From: CAWGXG01 sp963826505
GTDB taxonomy: Bacteria > Chloroflexota > Anaerolineae > Aggregatilineales > Aggregatilineaceae
Reading direction: 5' to 3'
Length of the DNA stretch: 64,000 bases
NCBI GenBank assembly: GCA_963826505.1
Contig: CAWGXG010000008.1
Span: forward strand, 1,116,001-1,180,000
Position 1 is the first letter of the stretch; each line of letters starts with the position of its first letter. A model generated the notes under the pieces. It was not told the DNA's origin. It did not search any database and saw only the letters and a program-made list of their open reading frames with translations. Made by a program: the position numbers and the translations under genes. This document shows, one piece after another, positions 8,785-17,700 of this stretch.

Positions 8785-11700
8785 CTACGCCACCGGGACC
8801 GCCCGCACGACCAGCCGTTGGGCGAACACACCGTAGCTGTTGCTCCAATCCGTGCACGTGATCAGTGTCAGCGTCGGCCCACGTGTTGGCGAAGTTACCG
8901 ACCAATCACTGGGATCTACTTTCTGCACGCTCGATACTACAAAGCGCCGCTTGACCTGCCCCTCGATGACATCGATCTCGTCCCCGGGGTTTAAACTCGC
9001 CAGCCCCCAGAACGGCCCCGGATTGTTGAACCCAAGCTGGACATGGGCTGCCAGAACCGTATTTCCCCAGTCCGGGTCCATCCATGTCGTGCCTTCCAGC
9101 CAGCCCACATAGTAACCCAGGCCGCTAACATCCCATTGCCGATTCACGATTGGAAGGTCCACGATTGGGATCGGCACATCAAACTGATTCGACAGCTTCG
9201 GGATCACGAGATAGCGCACACCTGCTGGCGTCGGCACGATGTAAGGCGTCGAGGCTGGTGGGATGGGCGCGATCGCTTCACTACCTGGAATCGGAGTGGC
9301 ATCCAGGGTTTCTGGCGGGACAGGAGTAGCGGTCGCCACCTGAGCAGCTTCCTGCGACGTATTTTTAGTCTCATCCCCGCCCGACAGAAGCAAGACCAGC
9401 GCTCCAGCGATGATTGCCACCGCGATTACGACGAACGCCACGGCCATCCACATCCGGCGGCGCGAAATCTGCGCCCCCATCAGGACAAGTAGCACGCCCA
9501 CCAGTGCGATACCCAGCATACCTGGCAAGCCGCCGCTGTGGCCGCGTGGCGCCGCGACACCGGTCGACGGCAGGCTCGTGACGCCTGGACCGATATTCAC
9601 CGAAGCTGACACACACTGTGCCACGCCGCCTTCGCGTGTCGCACAGGCCGTGTTGGTGATGATCGACGGCGATGTCGCGGTTGAGGAGATGGAGGTCGCC
9701 ATAGTCACTGTGGCTGTATCACCCGGATTGAGTGTGCCGATCGTCACTGTGACAGTCTGCCCTGCGACGACCGCCGCTCCGCTGGTCGAGGTCGTGGATA
9801 CCATCGACAGCGTGTCCGGCAGGGTATCTTGCAGCGTCACGTTCGACTGAATACCCGTGCCGCCGTTGCGGACGGTAATTGTCCAGGTCACAGCGTCGCC
9901 TACCTGCGCATCCGTCACGCTGGGAGTCTTTACGACAATGGGCTCCGTCGCATTCGGATCGAGCGTAGGGGTGCCTGTCCCAGTCCCCGTAGTCAGCGGC
10001 GACACATCCACCTCTCCGATTGCTGTCGCGTCCTGAACGGAAAGTCCGTCACCGATTACAGTCGCAATGAAAGCGTACGGACCAGTATGGGTTTCAACCG
10101 TCGACAGGTACGCGTAGGCGGATGCCCCCGGAGCCAGCGAAGTCGGATTCAGCACCAGACTGCCGGAGCTCGCCTGACGCCCCGGGCGCTGCTGTCCGCT
10201 GACCAGCATGATACCATCCAGCCCTGGTTCAAACGCCGCATACGGCGAGATCTGGTACGTCCCAGTCAAGTTGTTGACCGTGATCGAGCCGGTATTCTGC
10301 ACCTGGATGGTGAACGTTACGGGTTGATTCAAGACCGGCGGGTTGGGTGTCACCGTCACGTTGACCGTGATCTCCGCCGTCTCCAACTGGAATTCAGCAG
10401 TGAAATCGTCGTGTGCTGTGTAGAAACTCAGCAAATCGCCGAGATCGGCGTCGTAGTACCCGCCGTCCCCTACGATCGTGAAGGTAAGCTTGCCTTCCGC
10501 ATTTGGAGTCGGATTCTCCGGTATGACGTAATTCCCAGCATCGACCTCGTCGCTGGCACCCGGAGCCAGGACGATATTGGCCCAGTGATCCGCGATAGCG
10601 TCGATCAGGTCGGCGAATTCCGTATCCGTGGATGCCGTGCTGATCAAGATATGGCACGGTTCATCCGCCGCAACCGTCGCATCGCAGCCTAACGGCGACG
10701 CACCCGCGTTTTCTACGCCCACCGTGAACGTCACGGTATCACCCGGCAGGCCGCCATCTGGGTCAGGCGTGAGCGTCACAATCAGCTGCAGATCGACCAG
10801 CGTGTATTCCACTTCGGCCGTGCCCTGCAGCGGCGCCTCCAGAGAGGTTCCATCGCCGGTGATTTCCAGCGTCCGGGCTAGCCCGTTCGTCACATAGTCG
10901 GCGTCACCGATCATGGGCGTGAACACGCACTCGATCGTAGTCGTATCGCCTTCCGTCCCAGCCGGGTTGAGCGTATCCGGAACGGTAACACCGGTACCAA
11001 GCGTGCACGGCATGCCGGTCAGACCTGTATCCACCGTGTACGTCAGATCGGTGATCGCTTCGGTACCCGTATTGCGTAGATCAAACGACACATCGATCGG
11101 CAGTCCGGTCAGGAAGTTGTCCGTGATCACCGTCGTGGGGTTGTCGCTTATTTCCTGAGAGACGGTCACATCCTCCACCGCCAACCCGGCCTGGATCACC
11201 TCGGACGAGGCAGAAGCCGTATCCTGTATCACGCCGTTGTAGAGCAGATCCGCCGTGTTGTCGAATGTCGTTTCCTCGTGCGTTTCAGGCACGATGATGT
11301 GTGCCAGGGCCACGGTAATGCCACCCGGCAGCGAAGCAGGCACCGGATCGTCCCAGACCCCCAGGTTCAGTGGGTCATCGATCACCGGATCATCGATCGT
11401 CACATTGGTCAGCGCCGATGTGCTGTAGTTGTGAATGGTGAACGTGTAGTCGATCTGACCACCCAGCAGCGCTGGGCTGGTAGCATCCTTTTCGAGCGCG
11501 AGCAGTTCAATCGCAACGCTCGTATCGGCCTCGTCCTGCAGTCCGTCAGCCGCCGTGTAAACCCCAGCAGTACTGCTCAACACGGTCGACGTGTAGTCGA
11601 TCGGCACCTGGACTGTGAAGGTTTTGATCGCCACATTGCCCGGTCCTAGATCCGGTAGGCCCACCTCGGGCGGATCGTACAACTGCGGTGGATAGCCGAG

Positions 11701-14700
11701 GAACGGGTCCTGCAGTGTGATGCCGGTCTGGTTGACGGAGCTGATGTTCCGCACGGTGTAGCGCATCGTTAGACTTTGCCCCGGACGCGCCATCAGCGGC
11801 GAGACTTCGGTCGTGAGCAGCAGCGTCGCGTCGGCATTTTCCAGCACGGCGACGGCGGCCGTATCCGAATCCTGGTACGTATCACCGCTTGTGTTACCCG
11901 TCGCCGTCACAGTCACCGTGTTGTTAACCACGCTGGGCGGGCTAACAAGATCGACTGTGTACGGGGCGGAACGTGTCACGCTGCCATTCGGCGCGAGTTG
12001 CACACCCACCAGCGACGGCGGGAAGTCCCCGACCAGCGGATCGTCCACACCTGTGATCGTGATCAATTCCGTGCCGACATTAGTCACCGTCAGCGTGTAG
12101 TTAATCACATTTTGTCCGGCTTCAGCCACCACCACAGGACGATCCGCCTGCTTGGTAACCACCAGCCCGCCCTCATACACGGCGACCTCGGCGGTAGCCG
12201 TGTCAAAGACATCGACGCCGCCGTTATTGGCTTTCGCGTACACAGTTGAGCTGACCGGGCCGGGAAGTGCCGCCGTCGTCGAGCAGTACACTGTTGCGCT
12301 CTCACCTGACGCCAAGACAGTCGTCTCCAACTGCGTATTCAGGACCGCCGGGCCGCAGATGTTGTCGTCCAGGTACAGGGTATCTAGCGTAGGCGTTCCT
12401 ACGTTGGTCACCGTGTAGGTGAACGTCACCGGATCGCCCACTTTGGCGAACGCCTTATTAGCATGGTTACTCACCACCAACGCGCCTCCAGCGAGGTCGT
12501 TCGCGATGAGTACTGTTGCCGTGGCGTATGCCGTGAGCGTATGCCCGGTCACGTGGCCTTCGACCGTAATCGTGTTCGTGTAGGGATCCGGATCCTGCGC
12601 GGTGAGTGTGCGTGTAGCATAACGCACTTGCTGTCCGCCGGGGATTAGCACCGAGTCCCAGTCCTTGGGATTACCTTGCGCGTCCGTGAACACAATCGAC
12701 GGATCGCTGTCATCCACAACCAGTTCTGTGATCTCCCCGGTCCCGGTGTTTTTGATAACGTAGGTGTACGTCACCGTCGGATCATTCGACAGATCCACAA
12801 CCGCCTTGTCAGCCGTCTTGCTGACCAGTAGCGACCCGCTGACCACGTCAAGCGTGTGCGTCGACGAGTCTGACACCGGCAGCCCGCTGGATTGCAGCGT
12901 CCCTTCCGAGGTGACCGTATTCACCACCGGGGACCCGTCCGCGAGGCTTATCACATGGAGATAATCGCACACGACAGTCGCGCCCGCGCCCAGTACCGGC
13001 GGCGAGCAGTCACCGATTGGTACCGCTCCATTCATCGGATCGGTTGTCTTCACGTTGACGATACTGTCGGTACCCAGATTTGTGACTTCGATGATGTACT
13101 TCACCGTCTGACCAATTTGGGCCTGCGATGGGCCAGTCTTGACGACTTGCAGATCCCCGTTAACCAACGACACGCTGGCCGAAGCCGAGTCTTGCACGGC
13201 AATCGCGCCCGCCTGACCGCTCACCGTCACCAGGTTTTCCAACGAGTCCGGATCGCCGGGTTGCACAGTATACGTGTACTTCCACCAGAAGTCCTGACCG
13301 GGATCCATAGTCTGGGGATCGACCGGCCACACGATACCGCTCAAGTCGCTGCGCGTATCGGTCGCGATCAGATCGGTTACGGCCACGTAGCTCGGGTTGG
13401 TGAAGTGCAGATAGTACGTGATCACATCTGGCTCAGCGTCGGCCAGATTCACCACTGTCGAGCAATCAGCGGGCGGTGTGTCAGGCAGACTATCGCCCAC
13501 ACACGCGAACTTTTCCACTTCGATCGCCGCTTGCAGCACATCGACCGTCGCCTGCGCCACATTGACCACCGAGCTGCCGCCGCTCACCAATCGTCCAGTG
13601 ACCGTCACCCGGTTGACGTACGGGTCGTCGTCCAGCAGACTGATGACGTGCGAATACATCATCGTGTAGGTTTCACCCGGATCGAGCGTGCTTGAGTTGT
13701 CGACTTGATCGCCATCTTCCGGTGAATCGGGGAACACTGCGCCGTCAACGTAGACGGTTGCCGGGTCCATGCCCTTATCGTAGATCGTCAGGCGGTCGAT
13801 CGGCGATGTACCGATGTTCGTCACCGTGACCGTATATTCGACCGAAGCGCCGATCGGGGCTGACGTAGCAGACCCGTGCTTGGTCACGTTGATGCCCTCG
13901 TCCCGGATCACTATGGTCGCCGATCCGCGATCCTGGAGCGGCTCAGTTCCGGCCATTCCCGTGATCTCAACGACGTTTGTGAACTCAGCCTCGCTCCAGT
14001 CAGTCGGTACAGAGACGGTGACCGTACCGACCAGCGTCTCTCCTGATTGCAGCTTGTGCACGGGATCGTAGGGGTGATCCGGTTGATCGCCATACGCAAA
14101 CCCGCACTCCACCAGATCGCCGCCGGCGCAATCTTGGTCCAGATTCTTCGGGTTGGACGGATCCATCAGGTCCGTAAAGACCAACTGGTTCACATCCGCC
14201 CCGGCCTCGCCGAGATTCAGAATGGTGATGTCGTACGTCACCGTCCCGCCCGGCGCAGACGCCTGGACCTGTGGCACCTTCTGAATGCGCAGATCCGATT
14301 GCAGGATGTCTACCGATGCACTGGCTTCAGTCCGCAGCGACTTGCCGTCATCATGCGGGTCTTCGGGATCGTCTTGCGAAATCGGAATCGGATCTCCATT
14401 CGCGTCGAGTACCACCCCGTAGACCTTCACCTGGTTCATGAACGGGTCCAGGTCCGGCATGGCGGTCAATTGCGATCGCATCGGAATCGCCAGTGTATAG
14501 TAGCTGTAGGCGGTTTGGAAAGGCGCCAGCTCGGTACGCGTCAGAGTCAGGTTTTCTTCTACCATCTGGTTCTGCGCCACGTCGAAGTGGGTATCCCATG
14601 CTTCGATGCCCTGTACGGGCTCCGTACCCACGTTAGTGATACTAATCGTGTAGCTCACACTCACGCAGGCGGGTTTCAGCGGATCGTCGCCCACGCCATC

Positions 14701-17700
14701 TTTGAGTTCGCAGTTCTCAGAGCTAGGTCGCACGATGGTCGGCGTGACGGACTTGCGCACAACAAGCTGGCTGTCCGTGACTGCGACAGTCGCCAGGGCG
14801 CTGTCTCCGACCGGGGTTTGTTCTCCTGCGACGCCATCATCCAGGTTGCCCAGCACCGTAACTTTGTTGCGCAGCGGGTCCGGGTCAAACGATTGGACTG
14901 TGTACGTGTAGATCAGCGTCGCCTGCCCGCCATGCGGGTTGGTTCCCTTTGGCCCCAGCCACCCGACGGGAGACCCTGCGACGCCGCTTTGCGTCCAGTC
15001 AAACCGATCAAGTTCAAGATCGCCAAAGATCGAATCGGTGACACTGTCCACCAAGATATCGGTCGAGGCATTCAGGTTCTCGATCGTGATCAGATACGTG
15101 ATGTCTTCACCCACAAACGCCAACGGAGCCGAGGGCAGCTTCGTGATCAGGATATCCCGCCCCATCACGTCAATCGACAGCGATGCCTCGACATGCACCG
15201 GGTAGAAGCTGGACGATTGTCCGTCAAGCGTTACCGGCAATTCCAGTACATCGCCCATTGAGTTGTCGAGCTGCGTCGGATCAAGACAGAACTCGACCCC
15301 TTGCCCGCCCAACAACTTGTTGGCCTCGGTCGGATCGACGCCGTACGCGTCGATCACCGCCGTTTGGAACGGCAGATCCAACCGGCCGCGCAGCAGATCG
15401 CTGGTGCTGTCGAGCGCAATGTCTTCGACCCAGGTAGTATCGGAATTCGTATTGTCGACGGTGAAGCAGAAGAATACCGATTCACCCGTCGTCACTTCGG
15501 GGATTCCGTCCGGTCCCGTGGTCGGGAAGTCGTCCGGCAGAGGATCGCCCGGAATCGGATCCCCGCTGATGGGATCGTATGCAACCTGGTACGCCTTGAA
15601 GGTCATATCGAGGTTGGCGTCTTCCAGGTCTACTACAGCCGTCGCTGTCGAGAACACCTCGTGCGTACTGTCGGCTATCATGAAGTACCCGTGCGCTTCC
15701 GCAATATTGGTCAGCGGATCGGGGTCATCGAACTGAATCGTATACTCCACCCCCAAGATCAGACAGGTCTGTCCGGGCAGCAGATCGATTGTCCCGCCGG
15801 TGCTCAGATCGCAGTCATCATTGGGATTATCCACCAACGGCGGCGCATCTTGCGCTCGGGGCAAGATCGCCCCTACCACGTCATCCGTCAAAGAGATATC
15901 CGTTATCTCTCGCGGGCTGACGTTCGTGATGGTGTAGTCATAAGTAATCGTTGAGCCGGGCGCGGCCAGAGACGTGCTCGGCGTCTTGGTCAACTCCAGC
16001 GGGTTGCCCGTAAAGACCGTCGCTGTTCCGATCGTGTAGAAGGAGAACCCTGAATCAGCCGGATCCGGGAAATCCGCGCGGGCCGTGTTGACCAGTTCTT
16101 CTGGATCGCTCGCCTGCACTTCGTGGGACAAAGAGTCCGGCACACTCGTGGCAACTTCCCCTGGCCCAAGCGTGCCTACCGTTCCAGTTCCGCTCGAGTA
16201 ATCTAGCGTCACCGGGCCAAGCAAGTCATCCACTACAGTCACGCCCGTGAACGTGTCGTACGGGGCGTCATCGTCTTCAGACAGGTTTTCGACCGTGATC
16301 GTGTAATTGACTGTTTCGCCGGTAAAGGCAACGTCCCGGTCGGGAATCTTGGTGACCAGTATCGGACTATACACGGTGAATTGCGTGCTCGCAGTACACG
16401 ATGAGGCATCCGCCACGCCGGTGAAATTCGCCGTGACGCTGTCTGGCATAAAGTCATCGTCGCCGAGAGTCGCGCCATAATACTTGTTCGTGATTTGTTT
16501 CTGGAAACTCAGCGAGGCGACCTGCCCCGAGCCCAGTTCACCGACGGTCCCCGTCGGCCACGAGAACTCGTTCAGGACATCGGTCGTGCCATCGTGGTAC
16601 AAATCCTCTGTCAGACTCGTTACGTTGACAGATCCCGTCGTCAAGTTTTGGAGAGTAATATCCCAGTTGAGCCATTCACCCAGGATCAGGTCCGGCTCGT
16701 TGTCTATATCTACGACTTGGAAGGTAATCGCCAGCGGGCATCCGATTTCGACTTTGTGCTGACCGAACCCGGTCACTTCCCCACCATCATACTCACGATT
16801 ACCTGTAGCCGTGAACGTATTGACCAATGGGTTAGGTTCTGGCTGTAGATCGTTGATCGTGAAGCTCTGCGTGACATGGTAGGTATCATCGTTCAGGTTA
16901 CGCGGATTCAGCGTGCCCGCATCACCCGGCCATGACCAGCCCGCATCACCTGCCGAGTAGTTGGTCACTCCGTAATCATCCAGGACAGTATCTTCAAAGC
17001 TCAGGTCGGTCACTTGCTGGTTATACGAATTATTGGCGATATCGACCGTGTAGTTGACACTGCCGTTGATTATCCCAACCGCGTCGCCGGTCTTGGTAAC
17101 TGTCAGCATCGGCACCAGCGGCGTCGCAGCGGTGCCGTTCGTCACTACGACCGTATCCTCGCCAGACACATCGCCTTCCGCCCGGAACTGGACGGTCAAT
17201 GCTTTCTCGGTGACTCCCAATCCTCCCGGGGCAATCGTGTAATCAAACGAGCGCGTTTCGCTCCCACCGTTTCCAGGCAGGCTGGTTATCGGTGGCGCCA
17301 GCGTGATTTCCTGAAACCCGCCGCCGGATACCGGCTGGTAGAGGCGCACTGCGTCAAAGTCCGTTGTGCCGTCATTGGTGAACGTTACCGTGAACGGGAT
17401 CGTGTCACCGACCACCGCAGGGCTGACGTCGCTCCCCACATCCAGCACAAAACTATCGGTTGCCACGTCGATAGTCGTCGCGGCTTTAACCGAAATCTGG
17501 TGATCCTTGTTGTCGTATCCGAGCATGGTCACTTCGATCAGGAACGGATTCGCATTCTCGTCTCCGGCCTGAATGGTGTAGTTGAAGGTGTCGGAGATTG
17601 TGTCGAGCGCCCCCACCTCAGTGCCCAGGTTCGTCAGACCTTGGCCGCAGTATGGCCCTCCCCCGGCCCCGTCATCCAGGTGAGTGATGCACCACTTCGC

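Noticed and set aside
9451..9453. Internal ATG (M3521) as a separate sortase start
   Set aside because: No ribosome binding site precedes it and the frame is continuous with the LPSTG helix; still noted as the main alternative to a fusion.
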